Shown piece after piece: positions 7,845 to 16,930 of a DNA stretch of 64,000 bases. Below the pieces are notes generated by a model. That model made no database searches. It saw nothing but the letters and a program-made list of their open reading frames with translations, and was not told the origin of the DNA. Position 1 is the first letter of the stretch. The number at the start of each line of letters is the position of its first letter. The position numbers were made by a program, and so were the translations under genes. The stretch is from AP-15 sp963735445 (GTDB taxonomy: Bacteria > Pseudomonadota > Alphaproteobacteria > ATCC43930 > CGMCC-115725), in NCBI GenBank assembly GCA_963735445.1, contig CAVTLC010000055.1:32945-96944 (forward strand). The letters run 5' to 3'.

Positions 7845-9084
7845 TCAAGCGGGTCGCTTGAAGAAAACGCCGGCTTTCATGATGTGGGTCAGATGCTCGC
7901 CTTGGCCGTCGAGTAGCGAGATGTCGGTCAGCGGGTCGCCGTCGACCGCGATCAGATCGGCGCGAGCGCCGGGGGCGATGACGCCGATCTCTCCCGAGCG
8001 ATTGAGCAATTCGGCATTCACAACTGTTGCCGAGCGGATGATGTCGAATGGTGACATCGCCTCGGCTCGGATCACAAATTCGCGCGACTGATGGCGATGC
8101 ATCGGTCCCAACAAATCGGTGCCAAAACCGATCTTGACCCCTGCGGCCTCGAGTATTTCGAGCGAGCGCAATCCCGCCTCGCGGACATCGCCGAGCTTGC
8201 CGAGGCTCACTTCGGGAAATCCCAGTTCGCGGCCAAAGCGGTGCATCGCGTCAAAGGTGACGAGGGTCGGCACGACAAAGGCATCGGCGCCGGCGACATG
8301 ATCGGCGGTGGCGCGGTCGATCAGATTGCCGTGCTCGATCGAACGCACGCCGAAATCGATCGAGCGGCGGATCGCCTCGGGCGTATAGGCGTGCGCCATC
8401 ACATAAGTGTGCCAGGCATGCGCTTCCTCGACGATCGCGCGCACCTCTTCTTCGCTGTATTGCAGGTTCCACACCGGGTCATAGGGCGAGGCGACGCCGC
8501 CCGAGGCCATGATCTTGATCTGGGTGGCGCCCTTTGCGCAGTTCGTCGCGCGCCGCGCGGCGACATTCCGCGACGCCGTCAGCGATGCGGGCGAGCCCGG
8601 CGCCGCCCTCGCAGCAGGCGCAGGCCACGACCGATACCGAGCGGGTGCGCGGCCGCAGATCGCCGTGGCCGCCGGTTTGGCTCAAGGCCTGCCCCGACGG
8701 AAAGATCCGCGGACCGCGCACCAATCCTTCTTCGACCGCTTCGGCCAGCCCGCCATCGGCGCCGCCGGCGTCCCGGATCGTCGTAAATCCCCGCTGCAGC
8801 ATGCCTTCGAGCACGCGCGCCGCTTGCAACGTGACGTGGCTCACCGGCCGCTCCGCCAACCGCGCCAGCACCTGATCGACCGCGATTACGTGGACATGCG
8901 CATCGATCAGACCGGGCATCAGCGTGCCGCCTTTAAGATCGACGACCTCCGCCGCGTCACTCCTGATCGGCCGGTCTGCGACCTCGCGGATCACGCCGTC
9001 TTCGACGAGAACGTGATGGTGTTCGCGGCGCTCGTTGCGCGTGCCGTCGAGAACCGCGCAATTCGCAAAGAGAAAGGCACCCAC
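7845..9084 (-). CDS. Amidohydrolase family protein (imidazolonepropionase/prolidase-like), one frame break
   Basis: The conserved product runs through two frames joined near 8530-8535. The first part (GTG start at 9084, VGAFLFANCAVLDGT) contains LMPGLIDAHVHV, the HxH metal motif, and GFTTIRDAGG. After the break come KIMASGGVASPYDP, the metal His in MAHAYT, RSIEHGN, and GFGTDLLGP with the catalytic Asp. The C-terminus ARADLIAVDGDPLTDI is typical of the family. One surplus base in AAAGGGC (coding sense) separates the frames, so this is either a sequence error or a fresh mutation. These enzymes hydrolyse amide or ring C-N bonds at a binuclear metal site; the substrate is unknown. The TTG at 9162 is a less likely start. 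Confidence 0.8.
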
Positions 9085-9212
9085 GGCGACAAGCCTCCGA
9101 GGTCTTGTTCGCGAGAAGCTTAGGGCGGATAGCAGCCATGTGGAAGCCGGCTCCTTGCCCAACCGGCTAGCGGCGACTAACGTCGCGAAGGCAATCCTTG
9201 GGAGGAAAAGCG

Positions 9213-10154
9213 ATGTCGATACTCGTGATCGGCGGCACCGGGTTCATCGGGCGCCGTCTCGTCCCGTTGCTGGCGCAACGCGGCGAGGAAATCGTCTGCA
9301 TGGACATCAACCCCGCCACCGCCAATTACGAGGGCTTTGGCAAACAGGTGCGGGTCGTGCGCGGCGATATCAGCCAGTTTGACGACGTGATGGCGACCAT
9401 GGTCGAGGCAAAGCCCGAGCGGGTCGTCAACCTCGCCTATTTCCTGGGGAGCGAGTATCCGCCGCGGGTCGCGTTCAAGCTCAACATCTTGGGCATGGAC
9501 AATTGCTTTGAGGCAGCGCGGCTGTGCAACGTCAGGCGTGTCGCCTATGCCAGCTCGCTCGCGGTCAGCGGTGAGCAGCATTTTTACGGCGACCGCATCG
9601 TCAACGAGGACGATTTCCGCCACGGCCATGTGCAATACGCGATGCACAAAATCTTCAACGAGTGGCAGGCGCAGGACTACCGTGAAAAGCACGGCCTCGA
9701 CGTGACCGCGATCCGCCCGGCCAATGTGACGGGCAACGACAAGATCGTCGGCTCTGTCGACCACGTCAAAATCATCACCTTTCCGGCACGCGGCGAAGCG
9801 ATCTCGTTCCCGTTCAAAGACGCGATGCGCTGCCCGATCCATGTCGACGAGGTCGCCGAGATTTTCGCCCGCGTGATCATGTCCGACCGGCCCAAGCACT
9901 GGATCTACAACACCGGCGGCATCGCGATCAGCCTCGGCGAGATCGCCGATATGGTTCGCGAGTACCTGCCCGACGCCAAAATCAACTTCGACAAGGAAAC
10001 CGGCGGTAAGGAAATCTCGGGCAACTACTTGATCGACAACCAGCGGCTGGTAGAGGAATTTGGCGTGCAGTATCGCCCGTACCGCGAGCGCGTGCTGCAG
10101 ATCATCAATGAGGTCCGCCGCGAGCAGGGGCTGGAGCCGGTAGCCGATCGCTAA
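9213..10154 (+). CDS. NAD-dependent epimerase/dehydratase family protein
   Basis: 313 residues starting at the ATG at 9213, with GGAGG at 9201-9205 as the ribosome-binding site. It is an extended SDR: GGTGFIGRRL at residues 7-16 (TGxxGxxG), D for the adenosine ribose in MDINP, YASSLAVSGE with the Ser, and YAMHK (YxxxK) in the middle, then RPANVTG. The family acts on nucleotide sugars or related keto/hydroxy substrates; the exact reaction cannot be read off. It is divergent from the amidohydrolase gene with about 130 bases between them, so the two could share a regulatory region. Confidence 0.88.
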   Translation: MSILVIGGTGFIGRRLVPLLAQRGEEIVCMDINPATANYEGFGKQVRVVRGDISQFDDVMATMVEAKPERVVNLAYFLGSEYPPRVAFKLNILGMDNCFEAARLCNVRRVAYASSLAVSGEQHFYGDRIVNEDDFRHGHVQYAMHKIFNEWQAQDYREKHGLDVTAIRPANVTGNDKIVGSVDHVKIITFPARGEAISFPFKDAMRCPIHVDEVAEIFARVIMSDRPKHWIYNTGGIAISLGEIADMVREYLPDAKINFDKETGGKEISGNYLIDNQRLVEEFGVQYRPYRERVLQIINEVRREQGLEPVADR

Positions 10155-10311
10155 CCTATCTCTGCTTTAACAGAGCGTAGTGGGCGGGCCGCCCGACCGG
10201 ACGGCTTGTCCTGTTTTATTTGTCCGATAGCTCCAGGCCTGTGTCGATGCCGATCGCCACTCGGGAATCTGCGGGTATGCGGGTGAAAGCCGCTACGCCG
10301 AGGCAGGGCTG

Positions 10312-10938
10312 ATGCTGCAAAACATTTCGGCTGCCGTCGCCGGCTTTATCGTCGCGACCATCTCGGCGTCGGGCTATCTCGGCATCGTTGGATTGATGGC
10401 GATCGAGTCGGCGTGCATTCCGCTCCCATCGGAAATCATCATGCCGTTTTCCGGCTATCTCGCGTCGACCGGTCGTTTCAATATCTTCTTCGTCGCGACC
10501 GCGGGGGCAATCGGCTGCAATCTCGGCTCGACCATCGCCTATGCGGTGGGGCGCTATGGCGGACGGCCGCTCGTCGAGCGTTGGGGGTCGTACATCCTGA
10601 TCAGCCGCCGCGATCTTGCCACTGCCGACCGGTTCTTCGGCCGTTATGGCGGCGCTGCGGTCTTTTTCGGCCGCTTATTGCCGGTGATCCGTACCTTTGT
10701 CGCACTGCCCGCCGGCATTGCCCGGCTCCCGCAACTCAAATTCCAGATCTACACGTTTCTCGGCTCGTGGCCGTGGTGCTTCGCACTCGCCTATATCGGC
10801 TACAAGCTCGGTCAGAAATGGGACAGCGATCCGCGGTTGCACGACATTCTGCGGCGGTTCGACTGGCTGATCGTCGTGCTGATCGTTGTGGCAGTGGTCT
10901 GGTACGTATGGCGGCATCTGCGGCACGCCCGGGAGTGA
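10312..10938 (+). CDS. DedA family membrane protein
   Basis: 208 residues. DedA/SNARE-associated hallmarks are visible: ESACIPLPSEIIMPFSGYLA (the E-x-x-x-P-x-P-x-E re-entrant motif), GCNLGSTIAYAVGRYGG, FFGRYGGAAVFFGRLLPVIRTFVALPAGIARL (the G-R-x-x-P-x-x-R-x-x-x-x-x-x-A-G motif) and a final membrane helix before an Arg-rich end. DedA proteins sit in the inner membrane, and members act as undecaprenyl-phosphate or phospholipid flippases or affect proton-motive-force homeostasis. It is a single gene convergent with the phosphoesterase gene. Confidence 0.92.
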   Translation: MLQNISAAVAGFIVATISASGYLGIVGLMAIESACIPLPSEIIMPFSGYLASTGRFNIFFVATAGAIGCNLGSTIAYAVGRYGGRPLVERWGSYILISRRDLATADRFFGRYGGAAVFFGRLLPVIRTFVALPAGIARLPQLKFQIYTFLGSWPWCFALAYIGYKLGQKWDSDPRLHDILRRFDWLIVVLIVVAVVWYVWRHLRHARE

Positions 10939-10988
10939 GCCGCGGCCGACCTGGGAACGGCCGGAATTTGCCCTTCCTGCCACGCCTG

Positions 10989-12380
10989 TCAGCGCCGTGA
11001 TCGCCTTCTTGACGCCACCTTGGCGCCGAGCCCGCGAACATGCCCGGTAAGCCTCGCCGCCGCAGCAGGAATTCCGAGAGTTGGGTAATAAAAATTCTGC
11101 TGGTGGCGATTGCGATGCCGCCGGTGAAGGCCCTGGACCTCGTCTATGGTCGGCAGCACCTCGACGAGCTCAATGTGCTCCGGTCCGTTGTTCTCGGGTT
11201 TGCTCAAACTCAACGCGCTGATGAGGTCCGGCGCCGCGGCAACGCGCGGTGTCAAAGGCGGCCCAAGATCGAACAGCCGGTGCAGAGTGGCCTGAATCGA
11301 ACAATGGTCAAACGGCGGTGGCTGCTCGCCATCCGGCCCCGACGCTGGCCGGACGATGCTCCCTGGCGGGACGTAAGGTGAAACGATCACCGCCGGAACC
11401 CGAACGCCATAGCGATCAAAGCGGAAGCCCTCGGGATAGGGTCCGCCCGGGGGGACCGCCGCCGGCGGCGGCACGTGGTCAAAGCAGCCGCCGTGCTCGT
11501 CATAGACGATGACGAGCAAGGTACGCGGCCAGGTCGGGGCGCTGCGCACGGCATTGTAGACCGCGGCGATCAACTGCTCGCCATAGACCATGTTGTGCGG
11601 CGGATGCTGGTCGTTGGGAACCGTCTGGTGGCGCCGGCTGGTAAAATACCGTGGTTCGATAAAGCTGTAGGTAGCGAGCCTACCGGTACTGGCATGGCGC
11701 TCGAACTCGTCCTGGAACAGACAGAAATGAGTCGGGATCTTGGTCCACAGGTCGACCAGCGCCGCCGATTGCGGCATATCGTGAAAATAGATCCGCCACT
11801 TGTGACCGCGCCCCCCGAGACGCCGAAAAATTGTCGGCATCGCCGCCGGAAGGTACGGTAGGTAAGGCTTGCGGTTGTTGACGCGGCCTCCGGCCGTACC
11901 GCAATGCATGAAATAGCGGTTTGGCCAGGTCTCGCAGGGTGCCGAGGCGTGCCAGCGATCGGATACGCCAAAGGCTCGTGCGAGCTGACTGATCACCGGG
12001 ACCTGGCGAGGAAGAAAATAGTGCATCGCGGCGCGGGGATCGCGGGGGCTGTCCCCCTCCGGTTGCGCCATATAGTTATCGACAAATCCGGTCATGCTGG
12101 CCTGCGCGCCGGGCTGTGCCGCGTGACCAAAGATCTGTTGATTGATGTCGCTGAACAACTCGCCCGGATCGTCGACCGGAATACTGGCGGCGTGAGCAGT
12201 GAGCTTTGGGCTGTTCCACACCGTGATCGTTTCAACCGAGCCGTCGGGCTTGTGCCACGGATTGCTTTCGCTTCCGTCTAGCCCATCGAATTGCTCGGTT
12301 TTCGGATACAGCCGGCCGAGCATGCTGTCGAAGGAGCGGTTTTCCAGTGCGAGAACAACCACGTGCTCGATATTGGGCAT
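10989..12380 (-). CDS. Phosphoesterase of the phospholipase C / acid phosphatase (AcpA) superfamily
   Basis: 463 residues. Motifs of the family in order are VVVLALENRSFDSMLG (metal-binding ENRSFD near residue 13), ASAPCETWPNRYFMHCGTA, LVIVYDEHGGCFDHVPPP (Asp-Glu-His-Gly-Gly metal site) and PPFDHCSIQATLHRLFDLG. Members are phospholipase C or phosphatases, usually exported. Here the N-terminus begins directly at the catalytic domain (MPNIEHVVVLALENRSFD) with no signal peptide, so this one may be cytoplasmic or start further upstream. The Arg-rich C-terminus (ASRRRSRR) is unusual. Single gene. Confidence 0.88.
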   Translation of the reverse strand: MPNIEHVVVLALENRSFDSMLGRLYPKTEQFDGLDGSESNPWHKPDGSVETITVWNSPKLTAHAASIPVDDPGELFSDINQQIFGHAAQPGAQASMTGFVDNYMAQPEGDSPRDPRAAMHYFLPRQVPVISQLARAFGVSDRWHASAPCETWPNRYFMHCGTAGGRVNNRKPYLPYLPAAMPTIFRRLGGRGHKWRIYFHDMPQSAALVDLWTKIPTHFCLFQDEFERHASTGRLATYSFIEPRYFTSRRHQTVPNDQHPPHNMVYGEQLIAAVYNAVRSAPTWPRTLLVIVYDEHGGCFDHVPPPAAVPPGGPYPEGFRFDRYGVRVPAVIVSPYVPPGSIVRPASGPDGEQPPPFDHCSIQATLHRLFDLGPPLTPRVAAAPDLISALSLSKPENNGPEHIELVEVLPTIDEVQGLHRRHRNRHQQNFYYPTLGIPAAAARLTGHVRGLGAKVASRRRSRR

Positions 12381-12680
12381 GCCGGTCTTCGACTCCGCGT
12401 TACTCCTTCACCGCCACCAACGCTCTTGGCCGCGAATGCGAGCGCAGTGGCAAAAAAACAAGCGGGTGACACTGCCGCTCGCGGGTTGGGCCGATATTTC
12501 GGCGTTCGGCCGTGGTCTTCGCTGCCGCGCCTCGCTTTAGACCGCCCGTCTGGCCTGGTTGGCGACACTTACCGAGAACAGCCCGCAGCCGCGCTAATCG
12601 TGAGCCAGGTGGACTTCGCCCGGCTCACGATTACCTCCTTAATTTACGCGGAACAGATAACGGGAACTGGGCTCAAAAGG
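12381..12680. other. 300-base intergenic region
   Basis: Lies between the minus-strand phosphoesterase start and the end of the minus-strand cupin gene. No supported open frame on either strand. Its one clear structure is the 12-base perfect inverted repeat listed separately. It must contain the phosphoesterase promoter, but no convincing -35/-10 pair could be chosen by eye. Confidence 0.5.
12595..12633. repeat. Perfect 12-base inverted repeat
   Basis: TAATCGTGAGCC at 12595-12606 is exactly complementary to GGCTCACGATTA at 12622-12633, with 15 bases between. It sits 48 bases past the cupin stop (minus strand). No T-run follows on the minus strand, so it is not a standard terminator. It could be a factor-independent RNA hairpin or the operator of a dimeric regulator. 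Confidence 0.6.
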
Positions 12681-13103
12681 TCAGGTCGTCGCAGGCTCGT
12701 TATATTCAGCGTCGCTGACGTGCTTGCCCCAAGAAGTGCCCTGTCCCTGCTCGCCGGCTTCCGACAATGCCAGATGCGCGAACAGGCGATCGGGTGCAGC
12801 ACCGTGCCAATGCAATGTGTCCGGTGGAATATTAACGGTGTCGCCGGGGTTCAGAACTTGCGGCTTCTGCCCCTCGAAACAGATGCGCCCAACGCCGGAC
12901 AAGCAGAAGAGTGTCTGTCCGACCGGGTGCGAGTGCCACGCGGTGCGCGCACCCGGCGTAAATGTCACAACCGAACCGCCCATGCGCGACGGCGCCTCAG
13001 CGGTGATTACCGGATCCTGGAATACGACGCCGGTAAAGGTCTCGGCAGCACCCCGCCTGGTCGTGCGCGCTCCGGCGCGAATAACTCCGGCTTTTACAGG
13101 CAT
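12681..13103 (-). CDS. Cupin domain-containing protein (carboxymuconolactone-associated type)
   Basis: 140 residues with one cupin beta-barrel. Metal-binding motif 1 is in TAWHSHPVGQTLFCLSGVGRI (H, H, Q instead of the usual Glu) and motif 2 in PGDTVNIPPDTLHWHGA. The N-terminal VVFQDPVITAEAPSRMGGSVVTFTPGARTAWH pattern resembles cupins often annotated alongside carboxymuconolactone decarboxylase (split here: VVFQDPV, MGGSVVTF). The binding site implies a divalent metal; activity unknown. It is a single gene between pssA and the phosphoesterase. Confidence 0.85.
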   Translation of the reverse strand: MPVKAGVIRAGARTTRRGAAETFTGVVFQDPVITAEAPSRMGGSVVTFTPGARTAWHSHPVGQTLFCLSGVGRICFEGQKPQVLNPGDTVNIPPDTLHWHGAAPDRLFAHLALSEAGEQGQGTSWGKHVSDAEYNEPATT

Positions 13104-13203
13104 GACTGTACTCCTTTCATTCGCAACGGCCTTTCGGCCCGAAATCCGAGACGGTCAGCTTAGCCGCCGCACCCGATGCGAAGCAACCGCCCGGCCACCT
13201 GGA

Positions 13204-14109
13204 TCAGTGGCGCCACTGGTTCTCGGGCGCGCTTCCCTCATCGAGCGGATAGAGTGCAGGAGTTGGCGGGTGCGCGGAGGCATCGGTGGCTTCGGTGCGG
13301 CGAACCTCTGCAGTACGGCGTCGCCGATAGGAAGAGCGGACCGTCAGCGGAATCGAGCCGACATAGACGATCCCGATGGCGGTAAGGGTCAGCCACGGAG
13401 CAGTCGTCACAAATCCCGCCAGCACGCCGATGCCGAGCAGGGTCGGCAGGACCCAGCGATGCGGCACGCGGATCCGCTTGAGCGACACGGTCGGTACTTT
13501 GCTGACCATCAACAACGCGATACCGGTCACTGTCACCGCGCTCAGATAGGGCGAACGGAACAGCCAATCACCCCACTCGAAGCTCAGAAACATCGGGACC
13601 ATAACCAGCCCAGCTCCAGCGGGCGCCGGAATGCCGGTGAAGAATGGCGCCGAGTGCGCGGGGCGTGCGGTGTCGCTCTCGATATTGAAACGCGCCAGCC
13701 GGAGCGCGCAGCACACTGCGTAGAACAGGACGATCGCCCAGCCAATGCCGTGCAGGCTCGACATCGTCCACAGATACAGCACCGCTGCCGGCGCGACGCC
13801 AAAACTGACGAAATCCGACAAGCTGTCGAGCTCCGCGCCAAAGCTGGAAGTCGATTTCAGCAAGCGCGCGATGCGGCCGTCGAGCCCGTCGAAGATCCCT
13901 GCGACGATGATTGCGAATACGGCCCCGACGAAATTTTCGCCGATCGCAAAGCGGATCGCCGTCATGCCGGCGCACAGTGCGAGCAGGGTTAGAACGTTCG
14001 GGATCATTCGATTGACCGAAAGATCGGAGAACCTCTGCACCCGCGCCTGCCGGATGCGGGCAGCGCGACTCCTAAACCTGCCCGTCCTGTCCGCGTGCCA
14101 ATTTCTCAA
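13204..14109 (-). CDS. pssA: CDP-diacylglycerol--serine O-phosphatidyltransferase
   Basis: About 301 residues. It makes phosphatidylserine from CDP-diacylglycerol and L-serine at the inner membrane, the step before Psd. The CDP-alcohol phosphotransferase motif is complete: DGLDGRIARLL, then FGAELDSLSD, with multiple membrane helices around it; NRMIPNVLTLLALCAGM precedes it, as in other alphaproteobacterial PssA. The start is uncertain: a TTG at 14109 overlaps the psd stop (TTGA) and would couple translation, while a GTG a little downstream (VQRFSDLS) is also possible. The hydrophilic C-terminus has an Arg-rich SSYRRRR. Confidence 0.92.
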   Translation of the reverse strand: MRNWHADRTGRFRSRAARIRQARVQRFSDLSVNRMIPNVLTLLALCAGMTAIRFAIGENFVGAVFAIIVAGIFDGLDGRIARLLKSTSSFGAELDSLSDFVSFGVAPAAVLYLWTMSSLHGIGWAIVLFYAVCCALRLARFNIESDTARPAHSAPFFTGIPAPAGAGLVMVPMFLSFEWGDWLFRSPYLSAVTVTGIALLMVSKVPTVSLKRIRVPHRWVLPTLLGIGVLAGFVTTAPWLTLTAIGIVYVGSIPLTVRSSYRRRRTAEVRRTEATDASAHPPTPALYPLDEGSAPENQWRH

Positions 14110-14795
14110 TGCGCGCTTCCCTCCGTCACCGGCTCGCGAGCGAACCGGTCGGCGATCACTGTCTCGCCGCCCACCATGCGCTGCCCGGCCAGGACCAATG
14201 TTACATAAGGCGGCGGACAATAAACATCGACCCGGGAGCCGAACCGGATGATGCCAATGCGTTGCCCCACTGCGATCCTCTGGCCTTCACGCAGATCGCA
14301 AACAATGCGGCGGGCAACAAGACCGGCGACCTGAACAAAGACGACCTCGGGTCCTTCAGAGGGCGCCACGCGGATCGCCATTCGCTCGTTCTGCAAGCTT
14401 GCGTTTTCGCCGCTTGCATCAAGAAACCGCCCTTTTGTGTAACGCAGCGCTATGACCCGGCCGCCGATCGGCGTGCGCGTCACATGCACATCGAAGAGAT
14501 TAAGAAAGATGCCAATCCGCGCGACCGGGGTGTCACCCATTTCCAATTCGGGCGGGGGAGGCGCCTGGACGACCGACGTAACGATGCCGTCCGCCGGGCT
14601 GACCAGCACGCCGTCGCGCAGCGGTGTCACCCGCCACGGATCGCGAAAGAAGTAGATCAGCCACAAGGTCGCGACGAGCGCGACCCAGCCGGCCGGCCTA
14701 AAGACAAAAAACAGCACCACTGTCGCGATGGCCGCAGCGAGAACGAATTTGAACCCGTCCGGGTGCAGCGGCGCCAGAAACTTTCTCAGTACCAA
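14106..14795 (-). CDS. psd: Phosphatidylserine decarboxylase proenzyme
   Basis: 229 residues, the short form typical of alphaproteobacteria. It converts phosphatidylserine to phosphatidylethanolamine and self-cleaves at a Gly-Ser bond to create the pyruvoyl group; the site is visible as IGIIRFGSRVDVY near residue 185. Two N-terminal hydrophobic segments (AAAIATVVLFFVF, WVALVATLWLIYFF) anchor it, followed by FRDPWR and SPADGIVTSV. The start is a TTG at 14795 because an in-frame stop lies just upstream. It precedes and is coupled to pssA and follows the VWA-like membrane gene by 23 bases. Confidence 0.93.
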   Translation of the reverse strand: MVLRKFLAPLHPDGFKFVLAAAIATVVLFFVFRPAGWVALVATLWLIYFFRDPWRVTPLRDGVLVSPADGIVTSVVQAPPPPELEMGDTPVARIGIFLNLFDVHVTRTPIGGRVIALRYTKGRFLDASGENASLQNERMAIRVAPSEGPEVVFVQVAGLVARRIVCDLREGQRIAVGQRIGIIRFGSRVDVYCPPPYVTLVLAGQRMVGGETVIADRFAREPVTEGSAH

Positions 14796-14818
14796 AACTC
14801 ACCAGCTGAAAGACGGGC

Positions 14819-16930
14819 TTATCGACCCTCGCGCCGCCACGCCGCCAAAAGACCGCCGACGATCACGACCAAGGCGGCCACCGCCGGCAGCAGCGGCGTC
14901 TCGGTGAACCCGCTGACCGTATAATCCCCATTCGCACGAAGGCCCATCCAGTTTCGCCCGGCCGCGGTGTCATCGGGCGCGACCCGCCGAACATCGGGGA
15001 TCGACCCCGAAGCGACCCAGAAGACGCCGCCGCCAGTCGCCGCGGCGATCGGCGCCAGCTTGTCCGGCGTCGTGCGGACGTCGCTGAATTCGACCGGGTT
15101 GAGCGGGCCGGCCGCCGCGAGAGCGACCTTGCTGCCATCGGTAACCCGATACAGCCCCATCTGAGAAATCGTCAGCTGTCCGCTGCTGCGCCCGCCCTGC
15201 TCGTGGGTCAGCTTTAGGCTCTGAGTTGTCCCATCGGGCGCTGTCACTTGCACCGCACGATCGTCGGGTTCGAGCGATTGCCGGGTGATCGTCAGGTGAT
15301 CGCCATCGACCGCGGCACGCAGGTCGTTCTCCTCCAGATCGGGCTCTTTCATCAGCCAATAGGCAAGCCGGCGCAGCAGCTCGGCCTGCGGGCCGCCGCC
15401 TTCGAAGCCGCGCGCCCAGAACCACATCTGGTCCGACAGCAATTGCGCCACTCGGCCCTTTCCGACCCGATCGAGCACCAGCAGCGGATCGCCCCGATCG
15501 CCGGTCATCACCATCGTGCCGCGATGGACGCGCGCATCGACCTGGCGGAACCACCGCCCCCAGGCCGGTTCCCCGTTTGGCGGGCCCGCTTCCGGCAGCC
15601 CCTCGGTCACCGGATGGCGACGGCCAAGCGCCGTCACTTGCGGCTTAAACCCCTCTTCAAAAACCTCGCCTGTGGGGTCGGCCGGAAATATTGAACCGAG
15701 CGGCGTGCGCGACAGGCTTAGTGGCGTCCCAAAATTCGGACCGGCCGCTTCGAGTAAAGCGCCGCCATTGCGCACATACCTGACGACGTTCTCGAGATAG
15801 GCCTCAGGGATCACACCACGCCGGCTGTAGCGGTCGAAAATGATCAGATCGAAATCGTCGAGTTTGGTGTCGAACAGCTCGCGAATCGGAAAGGCAATCA
15901 GCGACAGCTCGCGGATCGGCGTGCCGTCCTGCTTTTCCGGTGGTCGTAGGATCGTGAAGTGGACGAGATCGACAGAAGGATCGGATTTGAGCAAGTTGCG
16001 CCACACGCGCTCGCCGGCATGTGGCTCACCCGAGACCAGCAGCACGCGCAGCCGGTCACGGACGCCGTTTACGACGACCACGGCGCGATTGTTGATAAGG
16101 GTCAGTTCGCGCGGCCCCGGTGCCGCTTCGAGCTCGAGAACGTTGGGTCCGCCATGGTCGATCAGCAGCGGCAAAGTCACATCCTGACCGACCGGTACGA
16201 TCATCTCCTGGGGCACGCCGCCGTCTTTACGCCACGTCACGTGCGCCGCATTGGCATCCTCACCGGCCTTGTCGGCGGCACTTTGCGGCAGATCCTCGAC
16301 TCGAATTTTTAATTGCAGCCGCTTACCGACGATCCCAAAGCTTGGCGCCTCGGCGACCACGAGGCGGCGGTCGGCCTCATCGGGCTGTCCCGATAACAAG
16401 ACATGCAACGGCGCCGGAACCGCCTGGCGCAACTTTTTGACGTCTCCGGTCGGGACGTCATGCACTTCGCCGTCGGTGACCATAACCACCCCGGCAAGGC
16501 GCTGGCGTGGCACATCCGACATCGCCCGATCTAGAGCGGTAAACAGTCGGGTCCCTTGATCGCCGGCGCCGGGCTGAGCCGCGCCCGCGCGTATCACCCG
16601 GACATCAAGATCGGCTTCATGGCTAAGTTTGTCTTTGAGTTCGGCGAGCGCCTTTGCCGTGGCTTGCGTGCGGTTGCCTATAGTCTGGCTTGGTGAATTG
16701 TCGACGACGATGATCGCGACATCACGCTGGGGGACCCTCTGCTCCTCAATCAGCGACGGATTCACCAGCGCGGCGAGCAACACTGCGATTGCCAAAGCGC
16801 GCCAGCTCAGCCCGGGCGCGCCGCGCCACACGCCAAAGACGAGCAGCAAGACGGCAGCGGCAGCGAAAGCGGCCAGCGCCCACCATGGCAGTAGCGGCGT
16901 TGCGGCAAGCGAGTAGCCGGTGCTGGTCAT
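14819..16930 (-). CDS. Large membrane protein with VWA-like and glutamine amidotransferase-like domains
   Basis: 703 residues. Two membrane helices lie at about residues 15-50, followed by VAIIVVDNSPSQTIG (a VWA-like strand with a D-x-S metal motif) and GVVMVTDGEVHD. A GATase-I-like fold comes in the middle (LLVSGEPHAGE, IIFDRYSRRG, RYVRNGGALLEAAGP), and a last helix near the C-terminus precedes an Arg-rich end. It overlaps the preceding DUF4159 gene by 4 bases (ATGA). Proteins of this architecture accompany MoxR and DUF58 genes; a role in metal-dependent assembly or envelope maintenance is inferred, not shown. Confidence 0.82.
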   Translation of the reverse strand: MTSTGYSLAATPLLPWWALAAFAAAAVLLLVFGVWRGAPGLSWRALAIAVLLAALVNPSLIEEQRVPQRDVAIIVVDNSPSQTIGNRTQATAKALAELKDKLSHEADLDVRVIRAGAAQPGAGDQGTRLFTALDRAMSDVPRQRLAGVVMVTDGEVHDVPTGDVKKLRQAVPAPLHVLLSGQPDEADRRLVVAEAPSFGIVGKRLQLKIRVEDLPQSAADKAGEDANAAHVTWRKDGGVPQEMIVPVGQDVTLPLLIDHGGPNVLELEAAPGPRELTLINNRAVVVVNGVRDRLRVLLVSGEPHAGERVWRNLLKSDPSVDLVHFTILRPPEKQDGTPIRELSLIAFPIRELFDTKLDDFDLIIFDRYSRRGVIPEAYLENVVRYVRNGGALLEAAGPNFGTPLSLSRTPLGSIFPADPTGEVFEEGFKPQVTALGRRHPVTEGLPEAGPPNGEPAWGRWFRQVDARVHRGTMVMTGDRGDPLLVLDRVGKGRVAQLLSDQMWFWARGFEGGGPQAELLRRLAYWLMKEPDLEENDLRAAVDGDHLTITRQSLEPDDRAVQVTAPDGTTQSLKLTHEQGGRSSGQLTISQMGLYRVTDGSKVALAAAGPLNPVEFSDVRTTPDKLAPIAAATGGGVFWVASGSIPDVRRVAPDDTAAGRNWMGLRANGDYTVSGFTETPLLPAVAALVVIVGGLLAAWRREGR

